Shown: positions 1 to 5,739 of the stretch, piece by piece
Numbering within the stretch: the first letter of the stretch is position 1
How the letters are laid out: each line of letters opens with the position of its first letter
Assembly: GCA_021823875.1 (NCBI GenBank)
Contig: JAKAMD010000235.1
Coordinates: 1 to 5,739, forward strand
DNA: 5,739 nt
Source: Pseudomonadota bacterium
GTDB lineage: Bacteria > Pseudomonadota > Alphaproteobacteria > Rhizobiales > Xanthobacteraceae
Direction of reading: 5' to 3'
Made by a program: the position numbers and the translations under genes
Notes under the pieces: model-generated
The model's database searches: none
What the model was told of the DNA's origin: nothing
What the model saw: only the letters and a program-made list of their open reading frames with translations

Positions 1-1244
1 ATCATCGGCTGGGTAATGAGGCAGATGCCTTGCTCGGTGCGGCGGAAACACCTGGCATCAAGTTCGGGATCTTCCCCCACGACCAGCCCTTCGGGAATAC
101 GGACGCCGCGATCGACGATGACATTTTTCAATCGTGCACGCCGACCGATTGAGACATAAGGCATGACCACGGCGTTTTCAACGTGGGCATAAGAGTGTGC
201 ACGCACACCTGTGAACAGCAGCGAGCGGCGTATGGAAGCACCTGAAATAATGCAGCCGCCTGAGATCAGGGAAGTAACAGCCTCGCCGCGCCGGCCGTCA
301 TGGTCATGAACGAATTTTGCCGGAGGCGTGATTTCGGAATACGTCCAGATCGGCCATGCGCGATCGTAAAGATCGAGTTGCGGCACGATATCGGTAAGGT
401 CGATATTGGCCGACCAATAGGCGTCTAGCGTTCCTACGTCGCGCCAATAACTGCGCGTCTCGTTGCGCGAGCGCACGCAAGACTGATTGAAATGATGCGC
501 CACCGCGCGCGCGTTCTTGACAAGATAGGGGACGATGTCGCGGCCGAAGTCGTGGGTCGAATTCGGATCGTCGGCGTCACGCCGAAGTTGATCGAACAGG
601 AATTTTGATTCGAACACATAGATACCCATGCTGGCGAGCGACATGTCGGGATTGCCGGGCATGCCGGGCGGATCCGCGGGCTTCTCGAGAAACGATTGAA
701 TGACGTTGTTCTCGTCGACATGCATGACACCAAAGCCGCTCGCTTCTGCGCGCGGTACTTCCAGGCATCCGACCGTCACGTCAGCGCCCTGCTGGACATG
801 CTGACTGAGCATGAGCTCGTAATCCATCTTGTAGATATGATCGCCGGCCAGCAGCACGATGTATTTAGTGTCGTGGCTCTCGACGATGTCGATGTTCTGG
901 TAAACCGCATCCGCGGTCCCAAGGTACCATTTCTCCTCGGAGATACGTTGGCTGGCCGGCAGGATGTCGAAGCTTTCATTGCGCTCCGGGCGGAAGAAGT
1001 TCCAGCCCATTTGCAGATGACGGATCAGACTGTGCGCCTTGTATTGGGTCGCGATGGCGATACGGCGGATGCCGGAATTGACGGCGTTGGATAATGCGAA
1101 GTCGATGATGCGCGTCTTGCCGCCGAAATAGACGGCCGGCTTGGCACGCCGGCTGGTCAATTCCATGAGGCGGCTACCCCGTCCGCCGGCCAGCACAAAG
1201 GCAAGAGCGTTACGTGCCAGTGGTTCGTTTCCGAGGGTGCGCAT
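1..1244 (-). CDS. glgC: Glucose-1-phosphate adenylyltransferase (ADP-glucose pyrophosphorylase), 3' end cut by window edge
   Basis: The enzyme makes ADP-glucose and pyrophosphate from ATP and glucose 1-phosphate, the first committed step of cytosolic glycogen synthesis. The minus strand reads 414 codons without a stop, and the frame runs off the left edge. An N-terminal nucleotidyltransferase domain carries LAGGRGSRL (about residues 18-26), RAKPAVYFGG (Lys35, equivalent to the E. coli Lys39 activator-site lysine), LAGDHIYK (Asp135, the catalytic Asp142 of E. coli), EKPADPPG (Lys188, equivalent to Lys195 for glucose 1-phosphate) and YWRDVGTLDAYW (from residue 266). A C-terminal left-handed beta-helix follows and ends in FRRTEQGICLITQPM. 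Related alphaproteobacterial enzymes have about 420 residues, so only a few codons and the stop should be missing. The ATG is preceded by AGGGA with an 8-nt gap. In many bacteria glgA or other glg genes follow glgC; that region is outside the window. The fold and motifs leave little room for another assignment. Confidence 0.97.
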   Translation of the reverse strand, partial: MRTLGNEPLARNALAFVLAGGRGSRLMELTSRRAKPAVYFGGKTRIIDFALSNAVNSGIRRIAIATQYKAHSLIRHLQMGWNFFRPERNESFDILPASQRISEEKWYLGTADAVYQNIDIVESHDTKYIVLLAGDHIYKMDYELMLSQHVQQGADVTVGCLEVPRAEASGFGVMHVDENNVIQSFLEKPADPPGMPGNPDMSLASMGIYVFESKFLFDQLRRDADDPNSTHDFGRDIVPYLVKNARAVAHHFNQSCVRSRNETRSYWRDVGTLDAYWSANIDLTDIVPQLDLYDRAWPIWTYSEITPPAKFVHDHDGRRGEAVTSLISGGCIISGASIRRSLLFTGVRAHSYAHVENAVVMPYVSIGRRARLKNVIVDRGVRIPEGLVVGEDPELDARCFRRTEQGICLITQPM

Positions 1245-1566
1245 GAAATCTGTCCCTGCCCGTCAAGGCTTGATTCGTACCGCGGATGGCTTGTGTCTAG
1301 CTTAATGTTGATCAAATTTTTAAAGATACGGCGACAAGGAACGATGCGTCATTTCCCCTCACGCCGGCATACCGCGGCGAGGCAGCCGTTGGACGGCCCC
1401 GGTCTGCGACGTGACCAAGTTGGCGGCCTTTGCGGCCGGCTAAATTGTAGGGATCCTGACGGGAACCCATGCCGTATAAATGGGCACGCGTCTGTCGCAC
1501 TGGCCGAGCGCCCGCCGGAAACCGTCTATAATGCCGGTTTCGATCTAAGGGGCAGTCGACAGCGCA
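1245..1566. promoter_or_regulatory. Divergent intergenic region between glgC and the dehydrogenase gene
   Basis: These 322 bases contain no convincing gene and should hold the promoters of both flanking divergent genes. Visible elements are an AT-rich patch at about 1302-1328 that includes the palindrome TTGATCAA (1308-1315), about 60 bases upstream of glgC; a short inverted repeat CCCAT/ATGGG (1466-1470 and 1480-1484) around TATAAA; a 5-bp inverted repeat GCCGT/ACGGC (1385-1397); and a perfect TATAAT at 1527-1532 facing right. I could not find a convincing -35/-10 pair for glgC. One open frame crosses this region into the dehydrogenase gene, but it overlaps that gene out of frame and its product looks like non-coding translation. 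Confidence 0.5.
1527..1532 (+). promoter_or_regulatory. Putative -10 element of the dehydrogenase gene
   Basis: The hexamer is a perfect TATAAT, 34 bases upstream of the ATG at 1567, which would put a transcription start near 1540 and leave a short leader. No recognisable TTGACA-like hexamer sits 16-18 bases upstream, and there is no TG extension, so either the promoter is weak or activator-dependent, or the match is chance. A purine-rich AAGGGG (1547-1552) lies downstream, 14 bases from the ATG, which is longer than usual for a ribosome binding site. Confidence 0.4.
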
Positions 1567-2382
1567 ATGGCAAATTATCCTCTTTCAACCGTCGGCGTGA
1601 TCGGCCTGGGCAAGATGGGAAATCCCATCGCCCGCCATCTGGCCGGCAAGGGTTTCAAGGTCACCGGTTACGACATCAGCGCCGACGCGATGAAAGCGGC
1701 CCAGGCGCATGGCGTCAAAACGGCCCCCTTGCCGGCCGCCGTGGCGGCAGTGAGCGATCTTGTAATCGTACTCACCGCCTTTGAAACAGAGGTCGAACAG
1801 GTCCTGTTTGGCGCCGACGGCGTGGTCGCCGCCTGCAAACCCGGCACCGTTGTTGCCGTGGCGGCCACCATCTCCCCCACCGGCATGCGCGATTTCGCGC
1901 AGCGGCTGGAACGGGCTGGCATGATCCCGCTCGACATACCGCTCTGCCGCGGCGAGCCGGCAGCCGAAGCCGGCAAGCTCCTGATCGTCGGCGGCGGCGA
2001 CCGGGAGGCCTTCGAGCGCTGCCGGTCGGCCTTCGCCACCTTCGCCGACTGCATCCATCATCTGGGTGAGGTCGGCGCCGGCCAGGTCGGCAAGATGGTC
2101 AACAACCTGATCCTGTGGGCTTGCATCTCGGCCAATTACGAGGGCCTTAAGCTGGGCGAGCGGCTGGGCGTGGCGCGCGAGCCGATGCGCGCCATGCTGC
2201 TCGATTCGAGCGGGCAAAACTGGCCGCTAGCGAGCGGCGCCGGCGACCGGCCCATGCCCTGGGCCGAGAAGGACATGATGATCGTGCTAGCCGAGGCCGA
2301 CACCGCGCACATGTCGTTACCGCTGTGCGGTGTTATCAAGGAAGTGATCAAGGGCATCAAGGTCGAGCGTGGTGAGGCCTAG
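1567..2382 (+). CDS. NAD(P)-dependent oxidoreductase of the 3-hydroxyisobutyrate / 6-phosphogluconate dehydrogenase-like family
   Basis: The protein has 271 residues. The N-terminus is a Rossmann fold with VGVIGLGKMG (residues 9-18) and Asp36 at the end of the second strand (GYDIS). That pattern often goes with NAD(H) rather than NADP(H) preference. The all-helical C-terminal domain has the family motif GAGQVGKMVNN with the likely catalytic Lys176, then Lys235-Asp236 in EKDMMIVLAEA. Family members reversibly oxidise beta-hydroxyacids such as 3-hydroxyisobutyrate, tartronate semialdehyde products or threonate, in the cytosol. Two things are odd. The substrate loop reads DIPLCRGEPAAEAG (123-136) where the classic enzymes have DAPVSGG, so the substrate-binding Ser is Cys127 and a Gly is Arg128. 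The protein also stops soon after the last predicted helix and is about 20 residues shorter than the usual 290-300. The substrate cannot be named. Transcription is divergent from glgC, and there is no operon partner. Confidence 0.9.
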   Translation: MANYPLSTVGVIGLGKMGNPIARHLAGKGFKVTGYDISADAMKAAQAHGVKTAPLPAAVAAVSDLVIVLTAFETEVEQVLFGADGVVAACKPGTVVAVAATISPTGMRDFAQRLERAGMIPLDIPLCRGEPAAEAGKLLIVGGGDREAFERCRSAFATFADCIHHLGEVGAGQVGKMVNNLILWACISANYEGLKLGERLGVAREPMRAMLLDSSGQNWPLASGAGDRPMPWAEKDMMIVLAEADTAHMSLPLCGVIKEVIKGIKVERGEA

Positions 2383-2384
2383 CC

Positions 2385-2723
2385 TCAACCTTTCAGCAGC
2401 CAAGTGAAGGTCAGGCGCAAATCGCGCGGCAGCCTGCCATGCGGCGGTGTCACGCCGCCGATTCACATCAGCAGCATGGCGATCTCGGCGTCCCACGGAT
2501 AGCCACTGTCCCGCTCGAGCGGCAACGTGTCGAAATAGATGCGCCCCTTGGCCTGCTCCTTGATGCGCGGCGCGAGATAAACCGAAGCCTCTGGAAACGT
2601 CGCCTTCCATTCCGGAATCCACCAGTAATGGACGCGGTAAGGACCGATGATGAAGCGTACCGGACGCAGCCGGTCGATCTCCGCGCGCAAGCCCGGCGTG
2701 AGCGACGTCGGCGGATGCGCTAG
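2385..2723 (-). pseudogene. Decayed DUF4336-family gene (N-terminus and middle missing, in-frame stop)
   Basis: In one minus-strand frame from 2723 down to the TGA at 2463-2465 the translation reads LAHPPTSLTPGLRAEIDRL, then PVRFIIGPYRVHYWWIPEWK, FPEASVYLAPR and finally PWDAEIAMLLM. This order resembles the DUF4336 family as I remember it (HSPTxLTPxLRAEIDxLGPVR, xAPNxxHxxxIxEWxAAFPxA, WxxEI). The same frame continues past the stop as IGGVTPPHGRLPRDLRLTF and TWLLKG up to a second TGA at 2385-2387. These look like later DUF4336 segments, so the stretch between, with the usual FFHRxSRTLVLTDLI motif, seems deleted. The 5' part of a normal gene is also absent, because the frame enters the 3' end of the Cys-rich gene. 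A 98-residue protein starting at the ATG at 2759 is possible, but that start lies inside the neighbour and has no clear ribosome binding site. DUF4336 proteins are thought to be metallo-hydrolase-like, with no assigned function. Confidence 0.55.
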
Positions 2724-3040
2724 TCGACTGGCAGATAGGGCCCGCCGCGCGTGCGGCATGAGCGCTGGCAGGCGCGATCGCAGGCATCCGTAAAGCGCAG
2801 GCAGCGGCCCTGATTGTCGGCTTGCAGGCAGGCGGGCAAGTCCCAGGTGCAGGTGGACTGGCAGGCGTTCCAGCAGGCGCCCGACGCCCACACCGATTCC
2901 GCCCCCTCGCTGCGCGGGAACGGCAGCATCCGGACCGGGGCCGGCGCTGGCGCCAGCATGCGCTCGGCCGCCATGGTCCCATGGACTGGCATCATAATGC
3001 CGCCAAACATCAGCCCTATCAGCACGATCGCGCGTTTCAT
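2720..3040 (-). CDS. Small secreted protein with eight cysteines in mirror-symmetric spacing
   Basis: This 106-residue product matches no family I recognise. The ATG at 3040 is chosen over an in-frame upstream ATG (3130) because AAGGAG (3053-3048) lies 7 bases before it and because a signal peptide starts there: MKR, then hydrophobic residues 5-18 and a plausible cleavage after Ala24 or Ala25. A Pro/Ala-rich linker (30-42) follows. The mature C-terminal part has Cys at 56, 60, 64, 71, 80, 87, 91 and 95, that is CX3CX3CX6CX8CX6CX3CX3C, followed by a short RTRGGPYLPVD tail. The first and last nine residues of the array share CxxACQx[S/T]C, so the array may be an internal duplication of a helical segment. 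An even number of Cys and an export signal suggest up to four disulphides in the periplasm or outside. Metal binding is an alternative. The gene is divergent from the hydroxylase gene, and its 3' end touches the DUF4336 remnant. Confidence 0.8.
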   Translation of the reverse strand: MKRAIVLIGLMFGGIMMPVHGTMAAERMLAPAPAPVRMLPFPRSEGAESVWASGACWNACQSTCTWDLPACLQADNQGRCLRFTDACDRACQRSCRTRGGPYLPVD

Positions 3041-3213
3041 GGGGATGCTCCTTCCCGCTCTTGAATGGTAGCGCCACAACCGCCCGCCGCCAATGGCACT
3101 GGCGACAGCGGCTGATCCCGGAACTTTCACCGTGTTGCGGCGATTGCTATTGTGACAAAGATGACGGCTTCAGGGGGGCGCACCAGCGCGGGTCGCACGC
3201 GAGGGAGCAGCCG
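3041..3213. promoter_or_regulatory. Divergent region between the Cys-rich protein gene and the hydroxylase gene
   Basis: These 173 bases separate two divergent start codons and should hold both promoters. On the plus strand a weak pair is possible: TTTCAC (3125-3130), 17 bases, TATTGT (3148-3153). The hydroxylase has GAGGGAG (3201-3207) as ribosome binding site. The Cys-rich gene has AAGGAG at 3053-3048 on the minus strand. No operator-like repeat is clear. The plus-strand frame is open back to an ATG at 3061, but the residues encoded there look non-coding and no ribosome binding site supports that start. Confidence 0.35.
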
Positions 3214-4032
3214 ATGAGCGTCACACAAACTCAAACGACTCAGAACCAGCCCGCCCAACAGTTCGGCACCGCCGGCATCAAGCCGATGGGCCGGCCGAGC
3301 CTGACCACGCGTTTGTTCATGCGCGTGGTCGCTTGGGTTGAGCGGCTCAATCTGCGTTACAGCACCGTCGGCAATCCGCCGATCTACGACAAGGCGGTCT
3401 TTCCCTGGGCCAAAGAAATCGAGAAGGAATGGCCTGCGATCCGCTCCGAGCTCGATTCCGTGCTCACGCGCCAGGAAGACCTGCCCGGCTTCCACGAAAT
3501 CTCCTCCGATGTCGCCACCATCAGCCAGGACCGCGGCTGGAAGAGCTTCTTGCTGTGCGGCTACGGCTTCCGTTCCGAGGCCAACATTGCGCGCTGCCCG
3601 GAGACCTGGCGCGTCTGCCAGAAGATCCCCGGGCTGCTCACCGTGATGTTCTCGATCTTCGAGCCGGGCAAGCATCTGCCGCCGCATCGTGGCCCCTATA
3701 ACGGCGTGCTGCGACTGCATCTCGGCCTGATCGTGCCCGAGCCGCGCGACCAGTTGGGCATTCGGGTGGAAAACGAGATTTACCGCTGGCGCGAGGGCGA
3801 GGCGGTCATCTTCGACGACGCCTACGAGCACGAGGCCTGGAATTACACCCCACATACCCGCGTGGTGCTGTTCGTCGACTTCTTGAAGCCGACCCGCTTT
3901 CCCGCCCGCTTTTTCAATTGGCTGCTCTTAAACCTGGCCGTCTTCACGCCCTTCATCCGCGAGGGCATGGACAACCAGAAAGCCTGGGAGAAGAAGTTCT
4001 ACGCCGAGGCCGAGGCGCTGCGAAATCGCTGA
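3214..4032 (+). CDS. Aspartyl/asparaginyl beta-hydroxylase-family Fe(II)/2-oxoglutarate oxygenase (AspH/LpxO-like)
   Basis: The 272-residue protein belongs to the double-stranded beta-helix oxygenases that use Fe(II), oxygen and 2-oxoglutarate. The start at 3214 is chosen because GAGGGAG lies 6 bases upstream; the frame is open 51 codons further but that part lacks protein character. The catalytic core reads HLPPHRGPYNGVLRLHLGL (about 154-172) and then FDDAYEHEAWN. His158 and His206 are the expected iron ligands. Arg216, ten residues after His206, is the expected 2-oxoglutarate-binding arginine. The spacing matches human AspH (His679, His725, Arg735), and, as in AspH, a Gly sits where an acidic third ligand would be (HxG). 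The N-terminal part (NPPIYDKAVFPW, IEKEWPAIRSEL) is typical of the bacterial group. A hydrophobic stretch near the C-terminus (about 229-247) could be a membrane helix. No signal peptide is seen. Known relatives hydroxylate Asp/Asn in proteins, or lipid A acyl chains (LpxO); the substrate here is unknown. Confidence 0.9.
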   Translation: MSVTQTQTTQNQPAQQFGTAGIKPMGRPSLTTRLFMRVVAWVERLNLRYSTVGNPPIYDKAVFPWAKEIEKEWPAIRSELDSVLTRQEDLPGFHEISSDVATISQDRGWKSFLLCGYGFRSEANIARCPETWRVCQKIPGLLTVMFSIFEPGKHLPPHRGPYNGVLRLHLGLIVPEPRDQLGIRVENEIYRWREGEAVIFDDAYEHEAWNYTPHTRVVLFVDFLKPTRFPARFFNWLLLNLAVFTPFIREGMDNQKAWEKKFYAEAEALRNR

Positions 4033-4052
4033 ACATTCCGCGATCATAAAAC

Positions 4053-4087
4053 GGCGGCTGCGCCAGGCGCAGCCGCCTTAACTTTTG
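4053..4087. terminator. Bidirectional intrinsic terminator between convergent genes
   Basis: A perfect inverted repeat, GGCGGCTGCGCC (4053-4064), one A, and GGCGCAGCCGCC (4066-4077), folds as an 11-bp GC-rich stem with a CAG loop. On the plus strand it is followed by TTAACTTTTG, 20 bases after the hydroxylase stop. On the minus strand the A-run at 4048-4051 gives GTTTTAT after the stem, so it can also stop transcription of the convergent gene ending at 4122. Confidence 0.85.
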
Positions 4088-4121
4088 CGGCACGCTCGGA
4101 TGCCGCACCGCATTTCCGTCT

Positions 4122-5570
4122 CTATCTGCCCGGTATCCGCGGCCTGAGCAACAGCTTGCCAGAAATTAGGTTCGGCACTTCATACGGCGTACCAACGGCC
4201 AATACGTGGCTCAACGCGATCAGCCGATTGGTTAGTTTCGGCGGTGGCGGGGATTGGAACGAATAAGACCCCGGATTGTGGCAAAGGAAGCAATTTAGCA
4301 CCTGGCCGATCGGCTTGTTTTTGGCATTCTGCACGAAGGTTTCGGCGGTCGCATTGGCCAGATTGACCGAGCCGACGGCGTTGGTCTGGTTGCTGTTCAG
4401 GTTATAGCTGTTCGGTAGCATCCACACTGTGCCGATCAGATTGTAGCTGGCAAAAGTCGATTGCGGCGACTTCAGGCCGGCGAGGTACGACTGCGACTGG
4501 CTGTTGAGCGCAAAAATATTGCCCACGCCATGCGGCTGGTTCTCGCCGCCGGTCTGATTTTCGAGCACGACATTGGTCACGGGCGTCAGCTTCTGGGTCG
4601 CGGCGTTAAGTCTAAGAGTCGGAGGAGCGGCTGCACTGTTCACTTGCGAGAAAGGCGTGTTGGCTTTGTAGAGCGTGTAGCTCTTCGGATCCTTGCGAGC
4701 CGGCGACGGCGTAAACGTATTGTCCGCCGTCTGCGGGGAATTCAGTTTGTGCTCGAACGTGCCCCACAGGAACTCCGGGTGATTGACGGTGTGGCCGACC
4801 ACATGCAGGCCGATCAGTGCGACCGTCACCATTACGAACTTGCCGGGCACCGGTTGGATGGTGACCAGCCCAGGCGTAACCTTGGTTTCGAGCACCGGCA
4901 CCTGCGCCTGCGTCGTATAAGCGCCGGCCGGCGGCTTCTGACCGGGATCGAGCCGTAGCCAAGTGGCTTTGAACACGGCGGCGCCCACCGGGAAGCTCGA
5001 GCCGGCCGGTTGGCTTTGATAGCCTCCGGTCGCGATCAAGTTTTTGCGCGCCGTATCGAAATACGACCGGTTCATGTGGACCGACGCATAGACCGGGTAG
5101 CCGTTCTGCCCGACCAGCATGTTGCCGTCGGCTTCCACGATGGCACCGGCGCCCTCGGTAAATCCGGCTTGCCCGTGAAATGCCTCGGAACGGGCGGCGA
5201 GCGTTAGCGGGCGCAGCCGCGACTCGCCGGCGTTCTCACTCGTATTCAGAAGATCAGCCGGCGTCGCGAGCGTCATGAATCGGGGCACGGTGGTGCCCGA
5301 AGCCGGGTCCTTGACCAGCGCGGTGGCCCAGACAAAGGCCTCCCAAGACCATTCGTGGAAATTGCAATCCGGGGTCGGCAGCTTTGCCGTATCGGTGGTG
5401 GGAAACGCAGCGTTCGGCTGGAGGAAGCGGCCGAGCCCCTCCGCCCAGCCGAGCGGTGGACAGCCTTTGGCGGGCGGTGGCGGGGCCGCATGGGCTGCGA
5501 GGACGCAGGAAAAACTGACGGCTGCAATGGTCAGCGTGACGATCAACGCGTGTCGCTGTCTTGCTTTCAT
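4122..5570 (-). CDS. Exported protein with a single C-terminal haem c motif (CFLCH)
   Basis: The 482-residue product starts at the ATG at 5570, with AAAGG 9 bases upstream. The frame extends to an ATG at 5675, but the signal peptide begins only here: MKARQRH, hydrophobic residues 8-26, AHA cleavage before Ala29, then a Pro-rich start of the mature protein. An N-terminal segment has an aromatic-rich CNFHEWSWEAFVWAT. The middle part (IGLHVVGHTVNHPEFLWGTFEH) is a well-defined block I recall from uncharacterised bacterial proteins annotated as cytochrome c-like. Cys427-Phe-Leu-Cys430-His431 fits covalent haem c attachment in the periplasm. No Met follows the motif, so the sixth ligand may be the His in ALSHVLA or come from elsewhere. 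It could be a redox or haem-containing enzyme of unknown activity. At this length it is much larger than a simple cytochrome c. It is convergent with the hydroxylase gene and shares its terminator. No maturation genes are in view. Confidence 0.85.
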   Translation of the reverse strand: MKARQRHALIVTLTIAAVSFSCVLAAHAAPPPPAKGCPPLGWAEGLGRFLQPNAAFPTTDTAKLPTPDCNFHEWSWEAFVWATALVKDPASGTTVPRFMTLATPADLLNTSENAGESRLRPLTLAARSEAFHGQAGFTEGAGAIVEADGNMLVGQNGYPVYASVHMNRSYFDTARKNLIATGGYQSQPAGSSFPVGAAVFKATWLRLDPGQKPPAGAYTTQAQVPVLETKVTPGLVTIQPVPGKFVMVTVALIGLHVVGHTVNHPEFLWGTFEHKLNSPQTADNTFTPSPARKDPKSYTLYKANTPFSQVNSAAAPPTLRLNAATQKLTPVTNVVLENQTGGENQPHGVGNIFALNSQSQSYLAGLKSPQSTFASYNLIGTVWMLPNSYNLNSNQTNAVGSVNLANATAETFVQNAKNKPIGQVLNCFLCHNPGSYSFQSPPPPKLTNRLIALSHVLAVGTPYEVPNLISGKLLLRPRIPGR

Positions 5571-5696
5571 GGCACTTTGCCTTTCGGGTGACGGACAAAC
5601 CACGGGTGTCTTCACGGCGGGGGCGGACGGAATCCGACCGCCTTCGCCGTCAAGGCGACTGCACGAACCGAGCAAAACGAGTTAAATCCTGGGGCC

Positions 5697-5720
5697 GACG
5701 GCGTGGTCTTCCACGCAGTC
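5697..5720. repeat. Inverted repeat upstream of the haem-protein gene
   Basis: The sequence GCGTGG TCTT CCACGC (5701-5716) is a perfect 6-bp stem with a 4-base loop, extended by GAC/GTC after one mismatched pair. No T-run follows on either strand, so an intrinsic terminator is not supported. It lies about 127 bases upstream of the ATG at 5570 and could be an operator, an RNA hairpin in an upstream transcript, or chance. The rest of 5571-5739 shows no convincing promoter. Confidence 0.4.
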
Positions 5721-5739
5721 TATGGCGTCCGGAAGCCAA

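Noticed and set aside
696..1094. Plus-strand open frame of 132 codons opposite glgC
   Set aside because: It lies wholly inside glgC on the other strand, and the glgC translation matches a known enzyme throughout.
1293..1784. Plus-strand open frame across the glgC/dehydrogenase intergenic region
   Set aside because: It overlaps the dehydrogenase gene in another frame, is rich in Arg/Gly as expected of shadow translation, and has no clear ribosome binding site.
1585..2217. Minus-strand open frame of 210 codons
   Set aside because: It is antisense to the dehydrogenase gene, whose motifs are clear; long antisense frames are common in GC-rich DNA.
2442..2460. Hairpin CGGCGGTG-TCA-CGCCGCCG downstream of the dehydrogenase gene
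   Set aside because: It has an 8-bp stem with one wobble but no T-run on either strand, and it falls inside the DUF4336 remnant, so a terminator call is not supported.
2463..3077. A single 204-residue minus-strand protein covering both the Cys-rich gene and the DUF4336 piece
   Set aside because: Its N-terminal half is out of frame with the signal peptide, ribosome binding site and cysteine array of the 3040 start and looks like shadow translation; only its C-terminal part resembles a protein family.
3127..3855. Minus-strand open frame of 242 codons
   Set aside because: It is antisense to the hydroxylase catalytic core and shows no recognisable motifs.
5648..5653. TTGACG on the minus strand as a -35 box for the haem-protein gene
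   Set aside because: The expected -10 position, 17 bases on, is GC-rich (CCGTCC), with no TATAAT-like hexamer nearby.
5682..5739. Possible 3' end of another minus-strand gene (WLPDAIDCVEDHAVGPRI then TAA)
   Set aside because: Only 18 codons are visible, the opposite strand is also open, and nothing in the fragment identifies a family.

Overview
The window is GC-rich bacterial chromosome, most likely from an alphaproteobacterium. The main evidence is the left-hand gene: its GlgC has the motif forms I know from the Rhizobium/Agrobacterium type (LAGGRGSRL near the N-terminus, FRRTEQGICLITQPM at the C-terminus). No transposase, integrase, tRNA, rRNA, CRISPR array or phage gene is visible. The organism assignment is an inference from motifs, not from a search.

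Layout from left to right. Positions 1-1244 (minus) hold almost all of glgC, the glycogen-synthesis gene for ADP-glucose pyrophosphorylase; only its last few codons lie outside. A 322-base divergent intergenic region follows, with a perfect TATAAT hexamer facing right. Positions 1567-2382 (plus) encode a short beta-hydroxyacid dehydrogenase-type oxidoreductase with an altered substrate loop. Positions 2385-2723 (minus) carry what looks like a decayed DUF4336 gene, with both ends and the middle missing and an in-frame stop. Its upstream end runs into the 3' end of a small minus-strand gene (2720-3040) for a secreted protein with eight cysteines in a mirror-symmetric spacing.

Divergent from that small gene is 3214-4032 (plus), an aspartyl/asparaginyl beta-hydroxylase-family Fe(II)/2-oxoglutarate oxygenase. 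A perfect 12-bp hairpin (4053-4077) with T-rich flanks on both sides separates it from the convergent minus-strand gene 4122-5570, which encodes an exported protein with one C-terminal haem-binding motif (CFLCH). The last 169 bases are upstream of that gene and contain one clear inverted repeat.

The genes do not form one obvious pathway. glgC belongs to glycogen metabolism and probably continues into a glg operon beyond the left edge. The pair with the best claim to be a small undescribed system is the Cys-rich secreted protein and the divergent AspH-type hydroxylase, because animal AspH acts on Cys-rich EGF-like domains. That link rests only on adjacency and family knowledge.
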